A stretch of DNA of 64,000 bases from assembly GCF_947495995.1 (NCBI RefSeq), contig NZ_CANMAX010000001.1, forward strand, positions 124,001 through 188,000, read 5' to 3'. The position numbers were made by a program, and so were the translations under genes. Shown piece by piece: positions 45,579 through 55,789 of the stretch. This DNA is from an uncultured Tenacibaculum sp. GTDB lineage: Bacteria; Bacteroidota; Bacteroidia; Flavobacteriales; Flavobacteriaceae. Every line of letters begins with the position of its first letter. Position 1 is the first letter of the stretch. The notes below the pieces were generated by a model. That model saw only the letters and a list, made by a program, of their open reading frames with translations, did no database searches and was not told where the DNA came from.

Positions 45579-47912
45579 TTAGTTATTAATTTTCTTTAAA
45601 TCTGTAAATGTTTTTTTGACACTAATAAGTTTTCCGTCTTTAGAGATTCCTTCTAAGAAAAGTGTAATATCGTTTTGATCTAGTTTTGGAATTTTAAACT
45701 GATACGATTCTTTTCCTACTTTTATATTTGGTTTCCAATAAACAACTCCATAATCTTTAAAAGCCTTACTTCCTGTAGATAAATACTTTGGTTGATAATA
45801 TTCTTTTTCTACACTGAATCCAAACGGCATTTTGTAAGTAAAAAATGGCTCATCAACATTTCGCTCTACCACTCTTGGTTTTGTATAAATATGAATTTCT
45901 CCTCTACCTGCATAAGAAGTAAATACCTCATCCACTTCATCTAATCTCATTTGACGTAAAGCTAACATATCAGATCTATTAAAAGTAATTTCTATTCCAT
46001 TCACATATACCCTAGCTGGATTTAATTTCAGACCTGGTTTCGAAACTTTAATTTCTACATTTAACTCATTTTCATCAACTCTAAACCTATTATATCTTAT
46101 GAATTCTAAAATTCGCTGGTTTGGCGCATATGTTTCGTCTATTTTATAAGCTCTTTTATCCATACCAAACATTACTGGCGTATTTTCTATTTTCAATTTT
46201 CCTTTTACTTCAACCTCATTTAGCACCTCTTGCTTTTCATAAACAAAAGACTTTAAATCTTGCACCTCATCTTCAAAATATATCCCTTGATCATCGGTTA
46301 TTGAAACATCTATATTCCCTATTTTTCGCCCCGGAAATGTTTGAACATATAAATACGGTTTCTTTAGAATCTCTTTATTTGAAAAAGAAAAATTAACTGT
46401 AGCTGTATCCTTTACATATAAATTTTTAAACTCTACTTTGTTTTTATTTAGTTTCTGTGCGATAAACAATTCGTTTGAATTCGTTAAAAGATGAATCTTA
46501 GTAGAATCTGTTATAGCACTTACATCGTTTATAGTACCTTTTATCGTTATTCCTTTTTCAAATTTGAATTGTTGTTTTGGTGTATTATAAAAAATCGTAT
46601 TCCAATTGTATTTAGACCAACCTTGTGTTAATAACAACACATCTAATTCTCTTAACTTTTTTCTATTCGGATTTTCAAAAAGATCTTTTACATCTTTCAA
46701 TTCTCCTTTTATATATGGTTTGATGAAGAAATTCGTGTAAATATTTTCATCTGGATTGTACGATTTTGTCTCTTTAGGTAAAAATGAAGCACTCAGAAAT
46801 ATATCATCTACATCTGTGTCTTTTTTAGAAAAACTGATAGTCAATGAATCGTTCGTAATTTCAGTAGCTTCCATACTTAATTTACTAAACAACGATTTAC
46901 TGTGGCTGAAGAAAACGCGCTCTGCAACAGGTTTATTTGCACTAGAAAATAAAGTAACGATGTTTGTTCCTGGTTTAAATAACTTCTTATTGATAAACAA
47001 CGAATACGTATATGTGTTAGGTTTAAATTTTATGTAGCGTTTTAAATAAGAGTTTGTGTTATGAATAAGAATGTAATATTTATCTCCAGCTAAATCATCT
47101 ATCGTTTCTGGATTGGTATTAATAATAAACTTACTCATGTTACTACTAATATCTTCGAAAGCTAATGTTACTCCTTTCAATTCTTTTGAAGGTAATTTCT
47201 GACGCAATTCTTGGCCATTATCTAGAGTAGTTTTAATCTCATACTCTTTTCCAACTTCTATTTGCATACCAATTTTTGCTTGTCCGAATCTATTAAACTT
47301 AAATTCTAACAATGATTTATCACCAGATACTAATTCAGCTTTTGTTACTGAAGGCACTCTACCACTTTTACTATTTAGAATTACACCCAAGGTATTATAC
47401 GAATTCGCTAATAAATGTCCGCCTTCTGGTAATACTTGTAAATCGTACTCATCTTTAAGTACTGTTTTCTTTTTCTCCTGTTTTTTATTATCAACAATTG
47501 TTAGTTCCTGAAGAAAAGATTCGTCTTCTTCAAAATTCCTCATGAAATTTGTTGATGCTTTTATATAGTATTTTTCTGATGTGTATGTAGAATCGATTTT
47601 GAAATTACCACTTGCAACTCCATCTTTTACATACAATAACTTTTGATCTTTATACACTCCATTTTCATCGTACAACGTACAATAAAGATTCGATGTGTTT
47701 TGATGCAATTTTTGAGTATTTAGATTTAAAACATAAGCTTTAAACCATACTTCTTCTCCTTTAAAAAAACTTGTTTTGTTTAAATGCACATAAGGTACTT
47801 CTCGTTGATTTTCGAAATACTTTACATAAAGACTGTCTACATTTTTAACCTGAGCAGTTAGCATAGACACAAACAAAATAAATGAAATGAATAGTAATTT
47901 TCTTGCCCCCAT
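45579..47912 (-). CDS. MG2-plug family protein, paralogue 3
   Basis: 777 residues. Signal peptide 1-21; an alpha-2-macroglobulin-like MG2 domain (about 35-125) with YVHLNKTSFFKGEEVWFKAY, LYDENGVYKDQKLLYVKDGV and YIKASTNFMRNFEEDESFLQ; several beta-sandwich units; and a C-terminal plug-type segment ARVYVNGIEITFNRSDMLAL, with VDEVFTSYAGRGEIHIYTKP, as in TonB receptor plugs but with no barrel behind. Similar to the two neighbours upstream throughout its length. Such MG2-to-plug proteins are exported; substrates are unknown. Last gene of the tandem triplet. Confidence 0.9.
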   Translation of the reverse strand: MGARKLLFISFILFVSMLTAQVKNVDSLYVKYFENQREVPYVHLNKTSFFKGEEVWFKAYVLNLNTQKLHQNTSNLYCTLYDENGVYKDQKLLYVKDGVASGNFKIDSTYTSEKYYIKASTNFMRNFEEDESFLQELTIVDNKKQEKKKTVLKDEYDLQVLPEGGHLLANSYNTLGVILNSKSGRVPSVTKAELVSGDKSLLEFKFNRFGQAKIGMQIEVGKEYEIKTTLDNGQELRQKLPSKELKGVTLAFEDISSNMSKFIINTNPETIDDLAGDKYYILIHNTNSYLKRYIKFKPNTYTYSLFINKKLFKPGTNIVTLFSSANKPVAERVFFSHSKSLFSKLSMEATEITNDSLTISFSKKDTDVDDIFLSASFLPKETKSYNPDENIYTNFFIKPYIKGELKDVKDLFENPNRKKLRELDVLLLTQGWSKYNWNTIFYNTPKQQFKFEKGITIKGTINDVSAITDSTKIHLLTNSNELFIAQKLNKNKVEFKNLYVKDTATVNFSFSNKEILKKPYLYVQTFPGRKIGNIDVSITDDQGIYFEDEVQDLKSFVYEKQEVLNEVEVKGKLKIENTPVMFGMDKRAYKIDETYAPNQRILEFIRYNRFRVDENELNVEIKVSKPGLKLNPARVYVNGIEITFNRSDMLALRQMRLDEVDEVFTSYAGRGEIHIYTKPRVVERNVDEPFFTYKMPFGFSVEKEYYQPKYLSTGSKAFKDYGVVYWKPNIKVGKESYQFKIPKLDQNDITLFLEGISKDGKLISVKKTFTDLKKINN

Positions 47913-47990
47913 AGAAATATAATTTGATTCTTATAAAGATACGAAATAAAAGACTGTAGTTCAATAGAATTAAACTATACAGTTATACAT

Positions 47991-50339
47991 TTACTCTATC
48001 AACTCTTTAATATTTGTAAATGTTTTCACCTGATGAATTAACTCACCGTTTGCTCCAATACCTTCAATAAATATTTTAATATCTTTCTGATTAAGATGTG
48101 GTATTTTGAAATCTAATGTGTTTACATTAGGCTCTAATGTTATATTCGGATTCCAATACAATGTTCCGTAGTTTTTAAATATTTTACTTTGAGTTGACGC
48201 ATATTTAGGCTGATAAAACTCTTTTTCTACACTAAAACCTAATGGAACTGGATATTTTAAAAATGGTGGATCTGTAGTATCTCTAACATTCTTTTTGGTG
48301 AAAATATGAATCTCGCCTCCGAAAGAATTGGATATAAAAATTTCTTCAACATCAATATTTCTAAGTTGTCTCAAATACAACATATCATTTGGAATATCCG
48401 TAATTTGGAATGAATTCAGGTAAATATTGAATGGTGAACCAAGTCCAGAACCTTCTCTGTTTACTATTGTCACACTTCTAAGATCTTCATTAACTATAAA
48501 ACCTTTAGATCTAATAAAATCTAAAATTCTACCATATTTCGGATATGTTTCATCAATTTTATATCCAGTTTCATTTCCTATAACATCTGGATTATTTTTA
48601 AAAACATACTTAGCTTTTACTTCTACTTCATTTAAAAATTCAAATTCATCTAATACAAAAGCATCCGCTAAAACCACTTCTTTTTTTACTGCTTTCTTCT
48701 TTTTTATGTAACGTTTCGACGTATCAGAAAACTTAATATTATCTTTTTTTAATGCAGGATAACTTCGAATATATGCCTTAATACTTTTTAATGTATTCTT
48801 TCTATCTAGAAATGAAAAGTTAATCGTATCTGCCTCTTTTATGTACAAATTTTTAAACTCAACATTATTATTTTTAAGAAAACTAGACATAACTAAATTA
48901 TTGGCATTTGACACCAAATAAACCTGAGTAGAATCGTTAACATCTTTCATGTTTATGGTTCCTTTTAAACTAATCCCTTTTTCGAATTGATAATACTTTG
49001 TTGGTGGTGTATTAAAAATATTGAACCATTTGTATTTAGACCAACCTTGAGTTAACAAAACTAAATCTAGTTCCTGTAATTTTTTTCGATTAACATTTTT
49101 GAAAAAATAATCACTGTTTTTTACTGGTCCCTTTATATAAGGTTGAAGTAAAAATTTTGAATAAATAGTTTGATCTGGCTTATAAGCTTTAGTTCTATAT
49201 GGTAAAATAGAAGCACTTAAAAAATAATACTGTGTACTGTCTACTTTTTTATGAAAACTCACTGTAAGAGAATCTTCATCAACATCTTTTAGATCAACAT
49301 TTATATCTTCTATTAAAGACGGTTTGAAATTAAAGAAAACTCTTTCTGCCAATGGTTTATTTTCTTCATTAAATAGCGTTGCAATATTTGCTCCTGGTTT
49401 AAATAGTTTCTTACTTAAAAAGAGCGAGTATGATAATGAGTTTGCTTTAAACTTTATCTTGCGTTTTAAGTAAGAGTTTGTATTGTGAATTAATAAATGA
49501 TATGATTTACCTTGAAGACTTTCGATTGTTTCTTGATTCGTGTTTACTATAAACTTCATCATATTATCACTAATATCTTCCACTGCTAATGTTACACCTC
49601 TCAGTGCTTTTCCAGGTAAAACTTTAGTAACGATTTCATCGTTTGGCAATGTTACTCTAGCTGTGTATTCTTCACCTTTTTCAACATAGAACAACACTTT
49701 TGCTTGTCCGAAACGATTCAATGTAAAACGTTCTATAACATTTCCATTTTGGTTTATAAGTTCTCCTACAGTATTCTTTGGAGCATCTCCTTTTTTATCT
49801 CTTAAAATAATTCCGACAGCGTTTAATGAATTCGATAGCAAATGACCACCTTCAGGTAAAACCTGTAAATCGTAATTATTTTCTTCTACTATTGCATTAG
49901 TAGTATTCTCTCTATTGTTAACTATTGTAATTTTTTGAAGAAAAGATTCATCTTCTTTGAAGTTTTTCATATAGTTCGTCTCAACCTTTAAATAATAATC
50001 ACGATTAGTAAAAGTTGAATCTAACTTGAAATTACCACTTGCTATTCCGTTTTTAATGAAAAGTAACTTACGGTCTTTATACACTCCTTTATCGTCGTAA
50101 ATAGTACAATACAAATTGGTTGTACTCTTGTGAAGTTTCTGCGTATTTAAATTAAGTACATAAGCTTTAAACCAAACTTCTTCCCCTTTTAAATAACTGG
50201 TTTTATTAAGATGTAAATAAGGAATTTCTCTTTCGTTATTAAAATAGTTTGCATAGACGGTATCTAAAGACTTTGTTTGAGAAATTACTGTAATTGTAGT
50301 GAGTAGTGTAAGTATACACCATAGGTTTTTAATCTTCAT
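47991..50339 (-). CDS. MG2-plug family protein, paralogue 2
   Basis: 782 residues with the same order as its neighbours: signal peptide ending ITVISQ, MG2 domain (PYLHLNKTSYLKGEEVWFKA), central repeats, and a plug-like C-terminus (FNIYLNSFQITDIPND, VEEIFISNSFGGEIHIFTKK). It has a Lys-rich insert RYIKKKKAVKKE before the plug part. Intact frame. It lies 76 bases after the pseudogene stop and 78 before the next paralogue; a long inverted repeat fills the first spacer. Confidence 0.9.
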   Translation of the reverse strand: MKIKNLWCILTLLTTITVISQTKSLDTVYANYFNNEREIPYLHLNKTSYLKGEEVWFKAYVLNLNTQKLHKSTTNLYCTIYDDKGVYKDRKLLFIKNGIASGNFKLDSTFTNRDYYLKVETNYMKNFKEDESFLQKITIVNNRENTTNAIVEENNYDLQVLPEGGHLLSNSLNAVGIILRDKKGDAPKNTVGELINQNGNVIERFTLNRFGQAKVLFYVEKGEEYTARVTLPNDEIVTKVLPGKALRGVTLAVEDISDNMMKFIVNTNQETIESLQGKSYHLLIHNTNSYLKRKIKFKANSLSYSLFLSKKLFKPGANIATLFNEENKPLAERVFFNFKPSLIEDINVDLKDVDEDSLTVSFHKKVDSTQYYFLSASILPYRTKAYKPDQTIYSKFLLQPYIKGPVKNSDYFFKNVNRKKLQELDLVLLTQGWSKYKWFNIFNTPPTKYYQFEKGISLKGTINMKDVNDSTQVYLVSNANNLVMSSFLKNNNVEFKNLYIKEADTINFSFLDRKNTLKSIKAYIRSYPALKKDNIKFSDTSKRYIKKKKAVKKEVVLADAFVLDEFEFLNEVEVKAKYVFKNNPDVIGNETGYKIDETYPKYGRILDFIRSKGFIVNEDLRSVTIVNREGSGLGSPFNIYLNSFQITDIPNDMLYLRQLRNIDVEEIFISNSFGGEIHIFTKKNVRDTTDPPFLKYPVPLGFSVEKEFYQPKYASTQSKIFKNYGTLYWNPNITLEPNVNTLDFKIPHLNQKDIKIFIEGIGANGELIHQVKTFTNIKELIE

Positions 50340-50354
50340 AGTAACTTAATTAAG

Positions 50355-50408
50355 TGACACATAAAGATAAGAAAAAAACGCAACATCATCTCTTATCTTT
50401 ATGTATCA
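50355..50408. repeat. 18-bp inverted repeat between MG2-plug genes
   Basis: TGACACATAAAGATAAGA (50355-50372) and TCTTATCTTTATGTATCA (50391-50408) pair at 17 of 18 positions around an 18-base loop. No U-run follows on either strand, so it is not a normal terminator. On the minus strand it lies between the broken first paralogue and the intact second one. It could protect or process the mRNA. Confidence 0.85.
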
Positions 50409-50415
50409 CAAATAG

Positions 50416-52812
50416 TTACTCTAAATTACTGTTTAAATTTGTGTAGGTTTTAGTTTTATAAATTAAACTTCCATCAGTTCCAATACCTTCAATAAATATC
50501 TTTATACTGTTTTGATTTAACCTCGGAATTTTAAACTGAATTTTACTAGAAGCAGGAGATAATTCTATATTTGGATTCCAGAACATTGCTCCATATTTCT
50601 CAAAAATTTCATGGCTCGTAGTTACATACTTTGGCTGGTAATATTCTTTACTTACTGCATAAGCTGTTTCTATTTTAACTCTATTGAAAGGATCATCTGC
50701 TTTCCCAATAGATATCGCAGGAAATAAATAAATTTCTCCATTTCTTCTTTTTGAGATATAAATCTCATCAAAATCAATAATTCTACCTGTAGTTACTAAA
50801 GCATTTAGTTGATTAACATCATTCGTTATATCTACATTGTTTAAATAAACTCTAGTTCTATCCAACGCAAAAGGAGATCTGAAATTACCTCTACAACCAT
50901 TAGATCCTTGACATCTAAAGAAAGCCATATCTCTTGCAATATCACCTGTTCCAGGATATAATCTCGTTGGTCTAGAAATTCTAAAACCTTGTGCTCTTAT
51001 AAAACCTTCAAATGTTTGTAACCCTTCTAAATTAAGTCCTTTCTTATATTTTAACAATCTTGCTCCGCCGATATTAAATGGTTTGTTTTTAAAGATTAAT
51101 CTTCCTTTTACTTCAACTTCATTTAATTCTTCAAATTCTTCTAACACAAAAGTATCTACAATATCTACGTTCTCTTCTTTGGTAAACAATCTACTTTCAG
51201 AAACTTTTAGCGGACTTGTATCTAACATGGATTTCGCTCTAAAGTATCCTTTCGGACTTCTTAACTTTCCTTTTTTGGTATTGTATGATAAATTAACAGT
51301 AGTTGTATCTGTTATATATAGATTTTTAAACTCTACTTGGTTATTCTTTACTTTTTTTGAAACGAATAGTTTGTTTGCATTCGATAACAAATAGATATCT
51401 GTATCATTGTTAACATTATTCATGTTCAACGATCCTTTTATTGTGATTCCTTTTTCAAACTCATAATGTTTCCTTGGAGATAAATTAAATATGTTATACC
51501 ATTTGTATTTTGACCAACCTTGCGTTAACAATACTAAATCTAACTCTTGTAGTTTCTTTCGATTCACATCTTTGAAAAAATAATCACTTTTCTTTACTTC
51601 TCCATTTATGTAAGGCTGTAATAAAAACTTTGAATATATGTTTTGTGTCGTATTTTCTGAAGCAGTGCTACTTGGTAAAACTGAAGCACTTAAATAATAT
51701 TGATTATAATCGTTTTTCGAATTATTAAGCGTTACTGTAATTGAATCTGTACTTACATCATCTATATTAACATCTACTGAACCTAATAACGATTTTTTGT
51801 GATTGAAGAAAACTCGCTCTGCAATTGGTTTATCTTCTTCATTGAATAATGTCGCGATGTTTGTACCAGGTTTAAACATATCTTGACTTAAATATAATGA
51901 GTAAGAAACCTTGTTTGGTTTAAAAACAAACTCTCTTTTTAAGTATGAATTTGTATTATGAATTAACAGATAATATTTCTTTCCTGTAAGATCATTAATT
52001 GTTTCTGCATTAGTATTCACCATAAACTTCGTCATGTTCGTACTAATGTTATCTACATTTAACGTTACACCTTTCAGTTCTTTAGACGGTAATTTACTTG
52101 TTATAGTTTCTCCATCTTCTAAAGTAACTTTAGCAACATATTCTTTTCCTTTTTCAACTTCAACAATAGTTTTAGCTAAACCAAACTCATTTAATTTAAA
52201 TTCTTCTATTAAAATTCCTGAACTATCTAATATTTCTCCTTTAATTGTTTTAGGTATATCTCCATTTTTATCCTTAAAAATTATTCCCACAGCGTTTAAA
52301 GAATTCGCTAATAAATGTCCGCCTTCTGGTAACACTTGTAAATCGTAGGCCATTTTACTTGATACTTTTTCTGAAGTGATTTCAGCATTATCAACCAAAG
52401 TAATTTTTTGAAGAAAAGATTGATCCTCTTCAAAGTTCCTCATGTAGTTTGTTGAAGCTTTTACGTAGTAATTCTTACCAGTAAAAGTAGAATCTAATTT
52501 AAAGTTTCCGCTAGCAATTCCGTTTTTAACATATAGTAACTTTTGCTCTTTAAACTCACCTTTATCATCATAAATTGCACAATACAGATTACTAGTTTTA
52601 TCGTGTAATTTTTGTGTATTTAAATTTAAAACATAGGCTTTAAACTATACTGATTCTCCTTTTAAAAAACGTGTTTTGTTTAAATGTAAATACGGAACTT
52701 CCCGTTCGTTATCGAAATAATCTGTATAATTTTTCTCAACATTACCTATTTGGGAAAAGAGCATAGCAAATTGAAAAACTGCTAATAGCAGTAGTAGTTT
52801 TTGGTATTTCAT
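50416..52812 (-). pseudogene. MG2-plug family protein, paralogue 1, with in-frame amber codon
   Basis: From the ATG at 52812 the frame reads MKYQKLLLLLAVFQFAMLFS (a signal peptide) and the MG2 start PYLHLNKTRFLKGESV, then a TAG at 52645-52647 (codon 56). The paralogues have Trp there (EEVWFKAY; TGG to TAG). The frame reopens at once as FKAYVLNLNTQKL and runs without another stop for about 743 codons to 50416. All later domains are present, with a plug segment carrying extra cysteines (RCQGSNGCRGNF) absent in the other two copies. A single nonsense change, a sequencing error, or readthrough could explain this. Without readthrough only a 55-residue peptide is made, or a truncated product from an internal start near 52443 lacking the signal peptide. 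Confidence 0.88.
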
Positions 52813-52848
52813 AGTAATTAATTTTTAAGAATAATTAACGAAATTTTA

Positions 52849-52863
52849 CCAAAAATTATGCCA
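52849..52863 (-). promoter_or_regulatory. Sigma-54-like element upstream of the MG2-plug triplet
   Basis: On the minus strand TGGCATAATTTTTGG (GG-N10-GG), preceded by TTT, lies 37 bases before the first paralogue's ATG. It shares 12 of 13 leading bases with the groES element (TGGCATAATTT then C or T, then TG). Confidence 0.4.
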
Positions 52864-52869
52864 AATTAT

Positions 52870-53613
52870 TTAGGATCTCTTATTGATTCTCTTGAATCTT
52901 TGCCAAACTTCTTTATTCTTTCTTTTATAAATTGAAAGCGTTCCTCTATCTAATCCATAATAGAAAAAACATATTCCTGAAGGAGGATTTGCACTTGGTA
53001 GAAATTCAAATTTCCCATAAGCTATACTTGGCCAGATCCAACAGTCTAGTGATGTTCCTACGATCTCTACTACAGCAACGATAAAATACATACTCAAATA
53101 AAACAATCGTTCTTTTGGATATTTACGTAAAGAATAAAAAACTAAAATTGTAAGTATAAATCCAAAAATATCTTTTCGAAAAATTAAAAATAGCACAGCA
53201 TAAATCACGATACAAATTGAGATAAATATCTCTATTTGTTTTCGATATGATTTTACTTTCGGTTTTCTTGAAAAGAAATAAATACCTAGAAAAATTACTG
53301 CGTGACCAAAAGGTACATAATGAGGAATATTATGTAATCTATAAGCATACATTCCTAAAACTAGGGAAAAAAGATATTCCCCTATTATTCCTATAATTAG
53401 AGCGTAAATTAATTGTTCTCTAACTCTTGATGTTCCTTTAATGAAAAAATAAACGTAGACAAAAATGACTAATATATTATTCAACCATTGCCCGTGTTCG
53501 AAATAGTTTTCAGCAAAAAACTTACTATCTAAAAATAATCCTAGAAAAATGATAAAAATTAACCAACCAATAGATTGAAGAGTTTGCCCGAATAATGTTT
53601 TAGAAAGATTCAT
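52870..53613 (-). CDS. Multi-pass membrane protein coupled to rlmN
   Basis: 247 residues with about six membrane helices (for example IGWLIFIIFLGLFLDSKFF, YALIIGIIGEYLFSLVLGMY, FISICIVIYAVLFLIF). Conserved-looking polar residues sit in the loops: HYVPFGHAVIF and the C-terminal GTSLDCWIWPSIAYGKFEFL with PSANPPSGI. I know no named family. Its ATG shares the A of the rlmN stop (TAATG), so it is translationally coupled to rlmN. Function unknown. Confidence 0.75.
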   Translation of the reverse strand: MNLSKTLFGQTLQSIGWLIFIIFLGLFLDSKFFAENYFEHGQWLNNILVIFVYVYFFIKGTSRVREQLIYALIIGIIGEYLFSLVLGMYAYRLHNIPHYVPFGHAVIFLGIYFFSRKPKVKSYRKQIEIFISICIVIYAVLFLIFRKDIFGFILTILVFYSLRKYPKERLFYLSMYFIVAVVEIVGTSLDCWIWPSIAYGKFEFLPSANPPSGICFFYYGLDRGTLSIYKRKNKEVWQRFKRINKRS

Positions 53614-54656
53614 TAAGATTTGTTAGCTAATTGTCCACATGCAGCATCAATATCTTTACCTCTAGACCTTCGAACATTTACTACAATATCGTGCATTTCT
53701 AAGTTAGAAATATAATTGTTTAATGCATTTTGAGAAGCCTGTTGAAATTCACCATCATCAATTGGGTTATATTCAATCAGATTCACTTTTGCAGGTACGT
53801 ATTTACAAAACTTCACTAAAGCGTCAATATCTTCTTTTCTATCATTAATTCCTTGCCAAACCACATATTCATATGTTATTTTTCTATTGGTTTTCTCATA
53901 CCAATATTCTAACGCTTCTCTCAAATCTTTTAATGGAAACGTAGAATTAAATGGCATTATTGACGTTCGAACTTCATCAATAGCCGAATGTAAAGAAACT
54001 GCTAGATTAAATTTCACTTCATCATCAGCCATTTTCTTAATCATTTTTGGCACTCCAGAAGTAGATAACGTAATACGTTTTGCAGACATTCCTAAACCTT
54101 CAGGAGAAGTGATTTTATCTATCGCTTTAATCACATTATTGTAATTCATAAGCGGCTCTCCCATTCCCATAAAAACAATATTTGTTAATTTATGATTGTG
54201 GTATAATCTACTTTGTTGATCGATGGCCACTACCTGATCGTAAATTTCATCTGCATTTAAATTACGCATACGTTTTAAACGTGCAGTGGCGCAGAATTTA
54301 CAATCTAAACTACAACCAACTTGACTCGAGACACAAGCTGTAGTTCTTTTTTCAGTTGGAATTAAAACCGATTCTACAATTAAGCCATCGTGAAGTTTAA
54401 TTGCATTTTTAATGGTACCATCGTTACTACGTTGCATGGTATCAACTTCGATATGATTAATCACGAAATTTGCATCTAACATTTCTCGTGTTGCTTTAGA
54501 AATATTCGTCATATCATCGAAAGTATGTGCTGCTTTGCTCCACAACCATTCATATACTTGATTACCTCTAAAAGCTTTATCTCCATTTTCAACAAAGAAA
54601 TCTCTAAGTTGTTCTTTCGTAAGCGCCCTAATGTCTTTTTTCTGTGATTTCATCAC
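53613..54656 (-). CDS. rlmN: 23S rRNA (adenine2503-C2)-methyltransferase
   Basis: 347 residues. Radical-SAM cluster C115, C119 and C122 (GCSLDCKFCATA). The methyl-carrying cysteine at the C-terminus is C340 (DAACGQLANKS) and C108 is in TTACVSSQVG; IVFMGMGEPLMN and TLSTSGVP are standard. RlmN also methylates A37 of some tRNAs. It has its own start at 54656 and is followed by the coupled membrane gene. Confidence 0.97.
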   Translation of the reverse strand: MMKSQKKDIRALTKEQLRDFFVENGDKAFRGNQVYEWLWSKAAHTFDDMTNISKATREMLDANFVINHIEVDTMQRSNDGTIKNAIKLHDGLIVESVLIPTEKRTTACVSSQVGCSLDCKFCATARLKRMRNLNADEIYDQVVAIDQQSRLYHNHKLTNIVFMGMGEPLMNYNNVIKAIDKITSPEGLGMSAKRITLSTSGVPKMIKKMADDEVKFNLAVSLHSAIDEVRTSIMPFNSTFPLKDLREALEYWYEKTNRKITYEYVVWQGINDRKEDIDALVKFCKYVPAKVNLIEYNPIDDGEFQQASQNALNNYISNLEMHDIVVNVRRSRGKDIDAACGQLANKS

Positions 54657-54719
54657 TGCAAAAATACAGTATTGATTCTAAAGCGAAAATCTTTAGAAAA
54701 ACAAAGATTAAAAATACTT

Positions 54720-54727
54720 TATTTTTG
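54720..54727 (+). promoter_or_regulatory. -7 promoter element for the 54760 gene
   Basis: TATTTTTG matches TAnnTTTG, 32 bases before the ATG at 54760, in the 103-base divergent spacer with rlmN. Confidence 0.5.
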
Positions 54728-54759
54728 TAGCCTTCTGAGAAAACATCTAAATAAGCACT

Positions 54760-55149
54760 ATGAAAAATGAAATGAAATCTTTTAAAACTAAAGCAGAAAT
54801 TCTATTTATTCTTTATGGAATTTATATTCTTTTGTTAGTAGGTTTATTATATGCTACAGGTCATAAAGTAGATTTTTTTAGCTATGCCAACATTGAGATT
54901 TTAAGCACAACAATACTATTTTTATCTACATCTGTGTTTTTAATTGTTTACACAGTAACTCCAGTTAAATCAATTCGTTTTCTTCTGATATTATTATTAA
55001 TAGCTTGCGCTTCGATAATTATCTATAATCTTTATTTGATAGTTTCTATTAATCCTGATTATTTTGAAATACTCTTTCCGCTGTCCTTTTGTTTGTTTAT
55101 TTTGATTCAAACTATAAACACGATATATTTTTTATTCAAAAAAAACTAA
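54760..55149 (+). CDS. Small four-helix membrane protein, unknown
   Basis: 129 residues, four predicted membrane helices (for example ILFILYGIYILLLVGLLYAT, IEILSTTILFLSTSVFLIVY, LLILLLIACASIIIYNLYL, FPLSFCLFILIQTINTIYFL). No domain recognised. It stands alone between rlmN and the peroxidase gene. Confidence 0.65.
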   Translation: MKNEMKSFKTKAEILFILYGIYILLLVGLLYATGHKVDFFSYANIEILSTTILFLSTSVFLIVYTVTPVKSIRFLLILLLIACASIIIYNLYLIVSINPDYFEILFPLSFCLFILIQTINTIYFLFKKN

Positions 55150-55262
55150 TACTTAGAATATTTCAAAATAGTTGAAATAACTACTCAAAATATATTCATA
55201 ACATAAAAAACAATTAATTTTACGTTTCGAAAGCATTAGCTATAACTTTAAAACATCTGAAT

Positions 55263-55784
55263 ATGAAAATCTTAAATAAGGCTAAATTATTTTCATCTGC
55301 TTCCGAAGTAGAAAAACAATCTATTTATGACATTAAGATTAATGATATTCGAAATCAGCCAATTTCACTTTCAGATTTTAAAGGCAAAAAAATACTATTC
55401 GTTAATGTGGCTTCTAAATGCGGATTCACAAAACAATACAAAGAGCTACAAGAGTTAAGTGAAACTTACAAAGACCAACTAACTGTTGTTGGTTTACCTT
55501 GTAACCAATTTGGAAGTCAGGAACCAGGAAACGAAACACAAATTCAAGAATTTTGTGATATCAATTTTGGTGTTACTTTTCCTTTAACAGAGAAAATAAA
55601 AGTAAAAGGTAGTAAACAACATCCTTTATACAATTGGTTAACATCAAAAAGTTTAAACGGAGAAAAGAATTCTAAAGTTCGATGGAATTTTCAAAAGTAT
55701 TTAGTTGATGAGCAAGGAAATCTAATTGATTATTTTTATTCGACAACAAAACCTACAAATACTAAAATAACATCTAAATTGTAA
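55263..55784 (+). CDS. Glutathione peroxidase family protein
   Basis: 173 residues. The peroxidatic cysteine is C53 (NVASKCGFTKQY), not selenocysteine. C80 and Q82 lie in GLPCNQFGSQEPG, the second as catalytic Gln; WNF in VRWNFQKYLVD supplies Trp and Asn. Spacing fits the thioredoxin-dependent non-seleno group. It removes lipid and hydrogen peroxides. The N-terminal 20 residues are an odd extension without a signal peptide. It ends five bases before the convergent flavoprotein gene. Confidence 0.92.
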   Translation: MKILNKAKLFSSASEVEKQSIYDIKINDIRNQPISLSDFKGKKILFVNVASKCGFTKQYKELQELSETYKDQLTVVGLPCNQFGSQEPGNETQIQEFCDINFGVTFPLTEKIKVKGSKQHPLYNWLTSKSLNGEKNSKVRWNFQKYLVDEQGNLIDYFYSTTKPTNTKITSKL

Positions 55785-55789
55785 CATAA

